Below, one piece after another: positions 55,261 to 64,000 of a DNA stretch of 64,000 nucleotides. This DNA comes from Gonapodya prolifera JEL478 (taxonomy: Eukaryota > Monoblepharomycota > Monoblepharidomycetes > Monoblepharidales > Gonapodyaceae). The stretch is taken from assembly GCA_001574975.1 (NCBI GenBank), contig KQ965856.1, positions 28,544-92,543 on the forward strand, in the 5' to 3' direction. Each line of letters starts with the position of its first letter. The stretch's first letter is position 1. The position numbers and the translations under genes are program-made. The notes under the pieces are model-generated. The model searched no databases, was not told the DNA's origin, and worked only from the letters and a program-made list of their open reading frames with translations.

Positions 55261-55890
55261 TGGACTCGGGCTTGTTGCGGCACAGAAGGCTCGAGTGGGT
55301 CAGGGATTGGAGAACCGCAAGTGAATTTCGGAGGGTGGTCCAAATGGAGGTGGGCCGGAGCGGAAGGGGAAGATGGAATGGAAAGGGTGGTAGGTGGCCT
55401 TGGCGTTGCAGCTTCAAACTTCAATGCCATGATTTTTGTGCTGCAACCCCTCCCCCCCGTCCCCCCCCCGCCCCCCGACAACTCCACCTTGTGCATCTTC
55501 GTGTCTCTGTTGCCACAGACTCCAGGGACTCTGCCCTCCTTCAATTTCAAATGCTGCAAAACAACATGCTTGCGGCGATACTCCCGTCGTGGAATGTATC
55601 GTCATGCTCGACTGCTGTTGCATTCATGGGAGAACTGAATTCAAGAAGAGCCCGGAACGTTGCTTCCTTTTTTGGACACGTCTGGGACCGGTCAGACGTT
55701 ATGGGCAGTAGCTAGGATGGATCTATCGATTTGGCTGAGCGATATTATTGGCGAAGGGAGCGATGAATGGATGGTTGAACAAGTTATGAAGGGCAGATTG
55801 GACAGATTTTGTGATGGCTGCGCAGCGTCGTACCCACAGTAGGTTCCATCGAGACATCGTGTAGTAATCAATAAAGTCAGGATTTACGGG
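55261..55890. other. Divergent intergenic region
   Basis: Upstream of AP-2 mu (minus) and of the next plus-strand gene. Holds a C-run of over 20 bases near 55447-55475. A frame of 41 codons at 55717-55842 (MDLSIWLSDIIGEGSDEW) may be a first exon or F-box-like start of the downstream gene, but no splice path to it is clear. Confidence 0.4.
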
Positions 55891-57172
55891 ATGCAGTCGT
55901 TGGAGAGCGTCCAGACCGAGGACAATGTGCGACGCGGCGTGAATTACTTCATGACATGCAATCGGCAAATACCATCTGTGCATATTTCAGAAGATGGCTT
56001 TTTGCGCATACTGGAAGGGAGTGTCTACCCGTCAGTGACACAATTTAGCGGATACGCGTTTCTGGAAACTACCGGTGTACCTCCCAAAAGTTCTACATAT
56101 TACATGAACATCAAATCGACGGCAAGACAATACAAAGTGGTCTTGGATATCTTCCCCAACGCTTTCAACCTGTGTTATATTAAGTGTCTTTCGAGTATCA
56201 GTGGAGGTGGCTTTCATAAAAAAACACATCCCGGAACACAGCAGACGACAAGTGATATCACTTCTGCACAGAAGCCAGCAAGAGGTCCTCATGACTATCC
56301 CTTTTTTGTTTTGCACCATGTTCCCAAATCTTCAAAATCTAGAATACGGCTCTTGTAAAACACCGACGCCACCAGATCTTCAGCCAACAGCCAACCCTCC
56401 AGCAAATAACTGTCCTCTTCGATTTTTTCACATGGACCTTGCAGAAGATGGTACAATCGCCTGTATTGATGCCTCTCACTTCAACTGGGTGACGTGGTTC
56501 TTCAGCCGCTTGTTAAGAATGGAAAAGAACTTGGAGCGGGTGTTCTTCGTCGTTGTTTTGCAAAACAAGCACATCACGAGTGGGGACAACAGTCGATCTA
56601 CCATGCAACTTCCTGTTTTGGAGCGTGACATTTCAAACATCCGTTGGAGATTTGATATTCTCGGACTTCTCGATCACTTCTTCCTTAAAGCGCAAGGAGC
56701 CAACTGGACGTTTGAACTGGAGAAGATCGTGACAACATCGTGGAACCATGAAGCTGGGAAGTTTATCATGGCGCTCAAGTGGCTGTCACGCGACGGTGAA
56801 CCAAGCATCGCCGATGCTTCCTTGGAACCCGATTCGAATCGTATCCGAGAAATTCCGACACGAGTGGTCTGGCAAAGTGGACTGCTCTCTGACAGCAAAG
56901 GTGACCTGCGCTTCACGGTACAAGAAGCAAAACCAAAACCCAATGAAAACGGGGCCCCTGTCCGTACTGACGAGGCTGGACAGGATACAACTGTGCCTTC
57001 TCAAGAGCCTGGTATTAATGCGAAGGAAATGAATCGAGTTCTGGAAGCAGAAGGCTCGCCCAAGCTTCGTGCAAATGCAGATCATGAAATCGATAATGAT
57101 CAAGCATCACTAAAGACCTCCTGGGACATAGAAATGCCCGACTTCGTCCGAAACATGATCCGACACGCGTGA
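55891..57172 (+). CDS. Hypothetical protein, possibly F-box-type, split by a frame change
   Basis: Not recognised. A first part (55891 to about 56200: ESVQTEDNVRRGVNYFMTC, QFSGYAFLETTGVPP, KVVLDIFPNAFNLCYIKCL) and a second in another frame (56201-57172: EVAFIKKHIPEHSRRQVISL, FCTMFPNLQNLEYGSC) join near a run of seven A residues at 56217-56224. PNLQNLEYG is an LRR-like strand often seen in fungal F-box proteins, and the composition is normal for coding DNA. The C-terminal about 80 residues are charged (EAKPKPNENGAP, EIDNDQASLKTSWDIEMPDF). The frame change lies near a homopolymer, so sequence error is a fair alternative to decay. Confidence 0.45.
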
Positions 57173-57240
57173 AAAGGGTACTTAATGTAACTTTTGAGTA
57201 ACTCTTCTACCTAGCCAACAGCTTCTATTCTAATCCGCAG

Positions 57241-58830
57241 CTACCAAACCTATGCCTCAGCTTACGATGATCTCGCCTCCATCGCACATACTGGGCGCAA
57301 CTGGTAATCCGCAGGATCGCTCTACAACACACCTGTCGACTCACTGGACACTCTATGGATCGCGGGGTTGGAAAAGGAATACGAGGACGCAAGGGCCCTC
57401 GTCCAAAAGGCGACTGGGACGTGGTGAGCCATCGTTCAAGGTCTCCGCCCGTCGACCTGCCTCACACGTTGCTAACTGCCCCCGGGACGCCTCGGTTTGC
57501 TTCTTTGAAACAACTATCGACCAGCTTGGTGGACTTTTGTCCGCGCACTCGCTCACCCAAGATCCGCTCTACCTCAACCAATCACATTCTCTCGGCCTCC
57601 GCATTTTTAAAGCTGTGGATCCGTCCTCCGGCATCGCTAGCGGCGCCATTAACCTCCACACAGGTGCCCACGTGGCGCACGATTGGTTACAGGGTATGGT
57701 CGGAACTGCAGAGACGGGACGTTTGCATTGGAGTTCGCGTACCTGGGGAAAGGGACTGGAGATGCGAGGTTTACAGGAGCTGTGAAGGACTTGTCTCGGA
57801 CGATGGAGAAACTTCGGGGGTCGACACCCGTCCCAGGAGTGTGGAGTGACAGGATCGACCCGAGAGGATTGAACGTGGTGCATACTGGGCGGTATGGTGT
57901 CGGGGGTGGAATTGACAGCTTTTACGAATACTTGCTGAAGATTTGGGTGTGCGCTGGTCGACTTGACGGCGGAGAACCCGTCAATGGTGATACTGCGTGG
58001 GCAAAAATGTGGCGGGATATGTATGAAGAAAGCGTTGATGTGAGCCCATGGCTTCGAATGACCAGCTCAATGTCGCTGTGCTAATTTTTGAATCATCGAT
58101 ATCGTGAAGGCAATGCTCTCCCACAACAGTGTCAACCACACCCGCCCCAGCGGAGAGTCCGTCGCCTTCCTCACCTCGTGGCACCATCCGTCTGGAGGAC
58201 ACGATCCCACCATGGAACATGTGGCTTGCTTCATTCCAGGAATGTTCGTCCTTAGAATCATGACGGCGCCAGATCAGAAGGTCAAGGATACCCATAGGGA
58301 GGCGAAGATTCTCAACTGGGCAAAGGGAGTCGCAGAGTCCTGTGTGTGGATGTACAGCGAAGGGCCCTTGGACTTGCGTCAGATTTGGTCTAGATGACAG
58401 GAGAAACACTCAGGCCGGCTGGTTGGGGAACATCGTATCATACCAGAGTAAGCGTTCCTTGGACCAAGTTCACCGCGCTCGTGCTTCATCACAACTGTTT
58501 GTTCTTCCCTCCCAGTATATTCTCCGCCCCGAGACCCTCGAATCCCTCTTCCTTCTCTGGCAACACATACACGTCCCCATCTACCGACAATGGGCTCGAG
58601 GCATCCTTCTCTCCATTGAACGAGAATGCCGCATTGAAACCGCAGGTTACGCCGGTATTGCCAACGTCGGTCCCGGGCACCGCGGAGAGCGCGAAGGCAG
58701 GGAATGGAACGATATGCAGGAGAGCTTTTTGATCGCCGAGACGCTGAAGTATGGCTATTTAATTTTTGAGGAGGACGACGTGGTAAGGCTGGATGAGTGG
58801 GTCTTTAACACTGGTGAGTTTGAGGTGTGA
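57241..58830 (+). pseudogene. GH47 alpha-1,2-mannosidase, 5'-truncated, probable pseudogene
   Basis: Relative of ER/Golgi class I alpha-mannosidases that trim N-glycans. Family blocks in order: SYQTYASAYDDLASIAHTGR at 57242, SLYNTPVDSLDTLWIAGLEK (57320-57375), FFETTIDQLGGLLSAHSL (57505-57560), LHTGAHVAHDW, LEFAYLGKGTGDARF (57735-57775), GGGIDSFYEYLLKIWVCAG (57905-57960), SWHHPSGGHDPTMEHVACFI (58170-58240), LRPETLESLFLLWQHIHVPI (58520-58580), GYAGIANVG and ETLKYGYLIFEEDD, ending FNTGEFEV at 58830. The N-terminal signal anchor and the first about 50 catalytic-domain residues are absent: the preceding gene ends at 57172. An in-frame TAA (57305-57307) sits where relatives have tyrosine after NW. 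The C-terminal calcium motif, normally NTEAHP, reads NTGEFE. Spacing at 57430-57500 is irregular. Other introns look intact. Confidence 0.7.
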
Positions 58831-59033
58831 TAGGAACCACGAGTTCTTACTGATGTGCTCCTGGTATCGGGATGTTGAAACGCTTCAGAGGCACATCCAC
58901 TAAGAATACCAAAATGGACGTGACCGCATACATCAGTACTTATCATTTGATGGTCACCAGATTGTTTTTTTATCGTTATTTGGTTTCCATAAATACTAAT
59001 AAAACTACGCACGCACTTCCCGAAAAATGAATG

Positions 59034-59890
59034 TCACGGTGTGTACGGTCCCCACTTTGCCACAAACGTTGACAGTTCCAGCAAAAACTCCGCGCTGTAC
59101 AGACCCACAGCGATAAATGAAACGATTCGGAGAGCGCTTTCACGGCCAGTTTTCGCGAACGGAGAAAGTGTTTCCCACTCTTTGCAGGAATCTTCCACGT
59201 AATCCCTATCAAATATGTTGGTGTCTGAGGTGTCTACGGTGACTGTTGTGGTTGATGTTGATGTTGATGATATTCCACATCCTGACGTCCCAGAGGCAGC
59301 TGCCGCCATCCCAACGAGTACAGCAAGGAATATGATTAGCATGAGCCAGAAATTTACCAGGTTGATCGTGCTTACGGAGAGAAATGGCACAAATCAACTT
59401 GTGGATCCCCTGGTCTTATGTAAGAGCGCCCCACTCACCGCATCAATCTCCCAGCTGAGATATCGTGCAGATCCCAATTACCCCTCCATTTAGAATTCCT
59501 TCCGCGATAGTGTAGGAAAATCAGGAATCCCAATGAGCACAATCCCTGTGCGAGAGCCTCGGAGAGCAGCGCGACCATGATGCCGCGGCTGAAGGAGTCG
59601 GCTTGAAACGCCTTTGTAGGATTCGCAAAACTGATCGTCACTAGCACGACGATAGCAAGCGAGGTGGCAATGCAAGCAGCCTGTAATGCGACACGAACAC
59701 CCCACTGGATAGGCGTGCTGAGTTTGGGGAACAACTTTATGATCGAAGACTAGCCACTCACTTCGAAAGGTTGTTTAGCCCATTCACTCGACGCGACACT
59801 GAAGATGTTCGCAGTTGAGGCGTTCTGGTCCTCCGCATCTCGAGAAAAGAGCGGTTTCAAAACGGATTCTGGCTCGCGAAAGATGTCCTG
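59034..59890 (-). CDS. Small polytopic membrane protein
   Basis: Family not recognised. Three supported exons on the minus strand: one around 59888-59765 encoding DAEDQNASTANIFSVASSEW and ending at a GTGAGT donor; one at about 59742-59440 encoding two helices (ALQAACIATSLAIVVLVTISF; GIMVALLSEALAQGLCSLGF, then LIFLHYRGRNSK); and one from about 59385 to 59034 with helices LVNFWLMLIIFLAVLVGMAA and IVSFIAVGLYSAEFLLELST on either side of a Ser/Thr-rich loop with one cysteine pair. Four helices in total. An upstream first exon is not identified, so the N-terminus may be longer. No catalytic or transport motif is visible. Confidence 0.5.
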
Positions 59891-60569
59891 TTAGAAAGCA
59901 TGTTGAGCTTTGCCGTCAGTTTCTACCCGGGAAACAATCGTAGACCGAATGCACCCACATTCGTTTTCCCTCTTCCTGACATCGGTTCTTGGTGTCTGGG
60001 TGTGAGTCCACGGATGGAACGTGTTCGCGTAACCTCCGGAGAAACCTCGACTATGATTCAGGCCGAAGACACGCCACCCCTCAGCAGATTGACGCAACGT
60101 CGTGATATTTCTTTCTTCTATTTCATGATCAATCGAAATGCCTTCAATTCGGCTGGACTACTCTAATCATCTTCGACTTCCTTGACAGGCTCGCTCCGAT
60201 CCCCCGGTAGTGGTATCATGTTGCTTTACCACCGACCAAGGAGCCGGCCACGTGCCTTCCGTACTCACTGTCAATACGCAGTGATAGAAATGTCGCGCAC
60301 CATTATAGTGACTAACCTTTATGCCGTCATCACCTCCCGAATTTCTCCTTGCGCATTCAAGCACTCGAGCACGATTGTACAGTCGCTTCGTCGGATGGCA
60401 AAAGGGCAGCATGAAATTTAAAGTCGCATATTACGGAATTAATGAGCTGTCGCCGCGACTGTACATGTTTGCTCACCGCCACGTCCAATCCGTGTTTTGG
60501 TCCGGTAAGGCTTAAATTGGATAAGCAAACGATCTCTTAAAAGCAACGCGGTGGAACGCCAGCTAGGTC
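59891..60569. other. Intergenic, no supported gene
   Basis: Short open frames on both strands (60-88 codons) lack features. 59891-60130 may contain the first exon of the leftward membrane-protein gene. 60400-60570 is the 3' flank of the F-box/zinc gene. Confidence 0.4.
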
Positions 60570-61418
60570 TCAATCACGTACTAACCGCTTCATATCATCA
60601 TCAGAAAGATGGTAGCGTCGCTTTGCGTCACTTATGTTGATTTTTCTCGTCTTCTGGAGATTTGATGTCTCAGACCCTTCCGTTCCCATTGTAGTGTGAT
60701 CCTCTGCTTGTCCTCCTTCCATTTCTGTGCTCTGCAATCGGAACAAAGACGAGCAAAAGGTACCTTGTGACCAAGAATTAGCAGGTCGTCTTTGGGGACA
60801 GTATTGTGGCACCAATGGCAAAGATTGCCCCTACAAGTGATGTGATTGAACGACATACACATCAAAAGAAAGGTAGTTGAGCGGATTGTTTTTAGCTTAC
60901 CGGCCCATTCGGCGATCAATAGCAATCCAGGTTGGGAATTTTCGCGCCCCGGGGTATGCCAGAGACAGATCTGATTTCTGCTCGATATGAAGTTATCGTG
61001 GTTGGATCACGTCACTCAAAAAGAGACTGAGGACTCACTGTTGCGATCTTGCGGCCAAAATTGAGCCCTTCGACTAGAAGCCGCATATGTTTGCTCACGA
61101 ACCCCAGGCGAGCGAGAGCGTTGGGACAGCGCTTGAGGTTCCTGGAGATCCGTCCCGGTATCTACGTCAGACTTACTCGACACCGAACCCGTTCTTCCAA
61201 CTTAGTACTCACACGGCAATCCTCTCCAGAACTTCCAGCGGCATATCATCAAGGTTTCGGGCCAGTGTCTTCACTCTCTTCTTCCGCTTGACGCCCGATG
61301 ACACGTCGTTCTCACAGCCATCGAAATCCCTTGCATCATCATCCAGTGGCCTCTTTCCTTTAATCTGATAGCTGATTTGCTTTGACGCTGTGACTGCTGC
61401 TTCGCGGGATGGGCACAT
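60570..61418 (-). CDS. F-box protein with C-terminal zinc-binding segment
   Basis: Likely SCF-type ubiquitin-ligase adaptor. Exon 1 (61418 to about 61208) has a basic, NLS-like start (SSGVKRKKRVKTLARN) then the F-box LDDMPLEVLERIAV; the next exon (about 61165-61050) reads RCPNALARLGFVSKHMRLLV and EGLNFGRKIAT; a third (about 60925-60760) carries LLLIAEWAGKLKTI and the cysteine pairs CHWCHNTV and LCSDCRAQKWKED; the last (about 60740-60570) ends ISDAKRRYHLSDDDMKRLVR. The order F-box, C-x2-C.....C-x2-C, K-x-x-Y-x-L-x-D-x-D-x-x-L is a common fungal F-box architecture in which the cysteines form a small zinc ribbon and the last motif closes the domain. Exon borders are approximate. Substrate unknown. 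Confidence 0.65.
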
Positions 61419-61899
61419 GGAGGGGGAACGAAAAATGGGAACGATTGGAAATTCGAATACGTGGTCTTTCCAAGAATTTACACAACTTCATATTAAAAAA
61501 CAATGAGTAGCGCAGCTGCAAGACCTTACATAAACACTTGTGCCACTCCAAAAAAGAAAATCCCCGTCACCTTGTGAACTGCTTGCTCAGTTGAGAGCCT
61601 TTAAGTCTCTTGGCTAATTCCGGAAGAAGTGCTTCAGGGACTCGATTGTCTGATATTTTAGGCACTGAAACTCCAGCAATTACTGTCTCCACGTATAAAC
61701 GTCGCGAATATCGTGGTCGATCCTGGGTAATTACTGATGAGGCCGCCCATACCCTCCATTCCACATTAACATATAAGCAACACTCACCACTACAGCAACT
61801 CGTCTTGACTGAGGATTCCTGGTTACTTGTCATGAGTGCGGACAAGCCATTCCATGATTCCAATGAAACTGCCATCATAGCATGAAGTCAAGAGATTTG
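61419..61899. other. Between F-box/zinc gene and chromate transporter
   Basis: Holds a 103-codon minus frame (61567-61878) and a 91-codon plus frame over the same bases; neither is recognisable. The former might include the last exon of the chromate transporter. Confidence 0.4.
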
Positions 61900-64000
61900 T
61901 TACGATGAAAACGCGAGTTACAACTCACCCGCCAAAGAAAATCGCAAACGGCGCCGAGAAATTATACCGATGGACCAGCAGAAATGCAACAATTGTCACC
62001 GACTATCGCCACGTCTCAACGTCAGCAGCGATCGCGAGCCACATGCAAACCCCATCCCACCCCAACTCACCGTATAAAGCGGATAACTCGCCAACGACGG
62101 GCCCTGATCCCTTCCCAAAATACATGTCGTGCCCAAAAAATACGCCCCCGCAAACACCTGCGCGACACCGCTGGCCTTGACGCCGCGCATCATGCTCTTG
62201 ACCCAGGTCAAGTCCCGCAACTTCCTCCAGAACGAGAACACACCCGTCGCGAGGGAGAGGCCCGGGAGGAACGCGAGGAACCAGGCAAGGAGGCCGCCGA
62301 GGAAGGCGAGGGCGGGTGTGGAGGACGATGTGCGGAAGGCCACTGTGGCGACGTACCCAGCGAGCGTGAGGTTCGGGCCGGGGATGACGTTGACGAGGGC
62401 ATAGCCGATGAGGAATTGGGCGTTGGTCATCCATCTTGTGGTGGGCGACGCGTTCGTGACCATGGACGTTACTCTTCACGTGACAGAAAGGGAGACTACG
62501 TCCGTCAGTCCGACGACGCCCACCACCCACCTCGCAGTCGCCAACGGCTGCATGATCGTAATCAGCGCCCCACCACCCCCATACGCCAAACTCCCCGTGA
62601 GGAACGAGATCGTAATCACGTCCAGAATCAAGGGTCGTGGGTCCACGAGCTGTTTGAGGAGGAGACTGGCGAGGAGACAGGCGGGCCAGACGAGGATGAG
62701 GAGGAACCCAATGTGGGAGGGGAGGGTGACGAAGCGGATTGGGGGTGGGGGTGGGGCGGTGGGCTTTGCAGGGGGAGCGTTGGAGGAGGAGGGAGGGTTG
62801 ACTGGGACGTCCGGTCCGTCGTCGTGCTCTGCTTGCGTTGCGGCGCGTTGTCGCAGGTTCGAGGACCCGTCTACGTCCCTGTCCCTCGCCGGCGGATCTT
62901 CTGGCGCGCTCTCCAGATCCAGATCCTGCGCTTCACTGCTCCCGGGCTTTGCAGACGGTTGAGAGGGAGCCCCAACGCCGCTGGTGTCACGTATATCCAC
63001 CAAGTGGGTCCGGTCTTCCTCACGATCGCTACTATCACTGTGAGCCTCCGCCATGGCCTTTGCGTACCCCGCGCCATCGTCCTTCCTCCCCTTCGCCCCC
63101 GCCCACTTACTCCATCTCACCACCTCCCTCCACTTCTGGACCACTCTCTGTCCCCCATCCGTCCTCTTCCACCCTTCCCACCACTCCTCCATCTTCTCCC
63201 ACGCATACGTCACAACCCCGCCGATAATGATCTGGGCTGCGTAGATGTATGGAATGCGCGGGGCGAGGATGGTGAAGATGAGGCCGACGGTGGCGATGGT
63301 GGTTGTGAGAGTGTCGGATGTGCCTTTGTCGGCGACTGGGAGTGGGGAAGGGGGACGGGGTACGAAGGTGAGGGGGTGCAGTGGGTGGATTCCACGACAG
63401 GATGTTGCGTTGAAGTTTAACGGTGAAGATGATGTGAGAATGTGAAACTTGATTTGAAAGCCGGACTGCATACGTTTGAGTCCAGCTGAGAGCACGAGCC
63501 CTACGGCTGCACTGCATACGGCGTTGTTGAAGCTTTCGAGCCAGTCTTGAGGAGGAGTAAAATGGGGTTAGTGTTTGGAATTGAGCCACGTTTTTGAAAT
63601 TGGCGGTTGAGTACTGGCCGGGCAACACACCTGGTAAAGAACCTCCCGTTGATCCAATGACGTACCCCACGGCGATGAGGACGCTCATGCAAGGTATGCT
63701 ATCGATCCGGAAAGTTCAGCACTGGGAGAAGGAGGAAGCCTCGATTCGAAAGAGCGCACCAGAGGATAAAGAAGGCGACAATGCCACAAAGCACTCCATC
63801 TCGGACCATGGCAATCGTGTATGATGTTTGAGCATTACCAGGACCGGGAATAAGCTGAATTACGGAGTAGAGCTGTCGTCGAAGAGGTTGAAGAGGAATG
63901 TTGGTGACGGCCTCTTTCGACAGATATCATCGAGGAAAAGAAAGGGCCGAAATACCTCGAGAAACTCCTGCTCAGTCAACCAGCGCTTCTTCTTGACGAA
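61900..64000 (-). CDS. Chromate ion transporter (CHR family), 5' end beyond the window
   Basis: Membrane protein of the CHR superfamily, long (two-domain) type, exporting chromate or transporting related oxyanions. The window edge cuts the start: the first visible exon reads FVKKKRWLTEQEFLE (64000-63955). Next blocks: LYSVIQLIPGPGNAQTSYTI (about 63870), with the family's Q..PGP motif; SVLIAVGYVIGSTGGSLP (about 63690); DWLESFNNAVCSAAVGLVLS (about 63540); then a long exon 63420-62484 with two helices, an acidic Ser/Pro-rich cytosolic linker of about 120 residues, and SLAYGGGGALITIMQPLA opening the second domain. MTNAQFLIGYALVNVIPGPN (62430) repeats the PGP motif, followed by GGLLAWFLAFLPGLSLATGV and MRGVKASGVAQVFAGAYFLG. 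The last exon recognised, TIVAFLLVHRYNFSAPFAIF, ends near 61925. The two halves are homologous, as usual in long CHR proteins. Confidence 0.88.

Overview
This 64 kb window looks like nuclear DNA of a filamentous or zoosporic fungus, most likely an early-diverging chytrid-type lineage. The reasons are many short spliceosomal introns with GTGAGT-like donors, a fungal-specific transcription-factor domain, fungal-style F-box/zinc proteins and amino-acid permeases, together with rhodopsin-like seven-helix receptors, which are known from chytrids and are not a feature of yeasts or mushrooms. The lineage call is an inference; no rRNA or marker gene is present.

Left part (0-21 kb): a PAQR/IZH-type receptor gene (minus) and an endonuclease/exonuclease/phosphatase gene (plus) share one very short divergent promoter. 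Next come a putative multi-pass membrane protein, one intact rhodopsin-like receptor (copy A), a divergent transmembrane RING-H2 ubiquitin ligase, three decaying relatives of receptor A (copies B, C, D), a fungal-specific-domain transcription factor, and a large single-pass membrane protein with a low-complexity tail.

Middle (21-35 kb): a mobile-element cluster. A broken Ty3/Gypsy-type pol region abuts a 7.0 kb element with terminal inverted repeats (25506-32481). That element carries, leftward, an integrase with chromodomain and a Ulp1-like protease and, rightward, a multi-exon gene with a DNA N4/N6-methyltransferase-like motif. Between the two gene sets lies an array of about eleven evenly spaced GCTCCGTTACGGAGC-like palindromes. 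The element abuts a hAT transposase gene cut off at that junction. A short dispersed repeat family has copies in three of these places. This element is the most unusual object in the window.

Right part (35-64 kb): two tandem amino-acid permeases of the APC superfamily with many introns; an F-box-type gene with a long acidic tract; a proline-rich single-pass membrane protein; an array of F-box/ankyrin genes (one intact, others decaying) with a fifth receptor relic inside it; the AP-2 clathrin adaptor mu subunit; a 5'-truncated GH47 alpha-mannosidase; a small polytopic membrane protein; an F-box/zinc protein; and a chromate-transporter (CHR) gene running off the right edge.

The overall theme is membrane sensing, uptake and ubiquitin-linked turnover genes in local duplications, in which usually one copy stays intact while its siblings decay. 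Coordinates of spliced genes span first to last inferred exon; exon lists are in the evidence fields.
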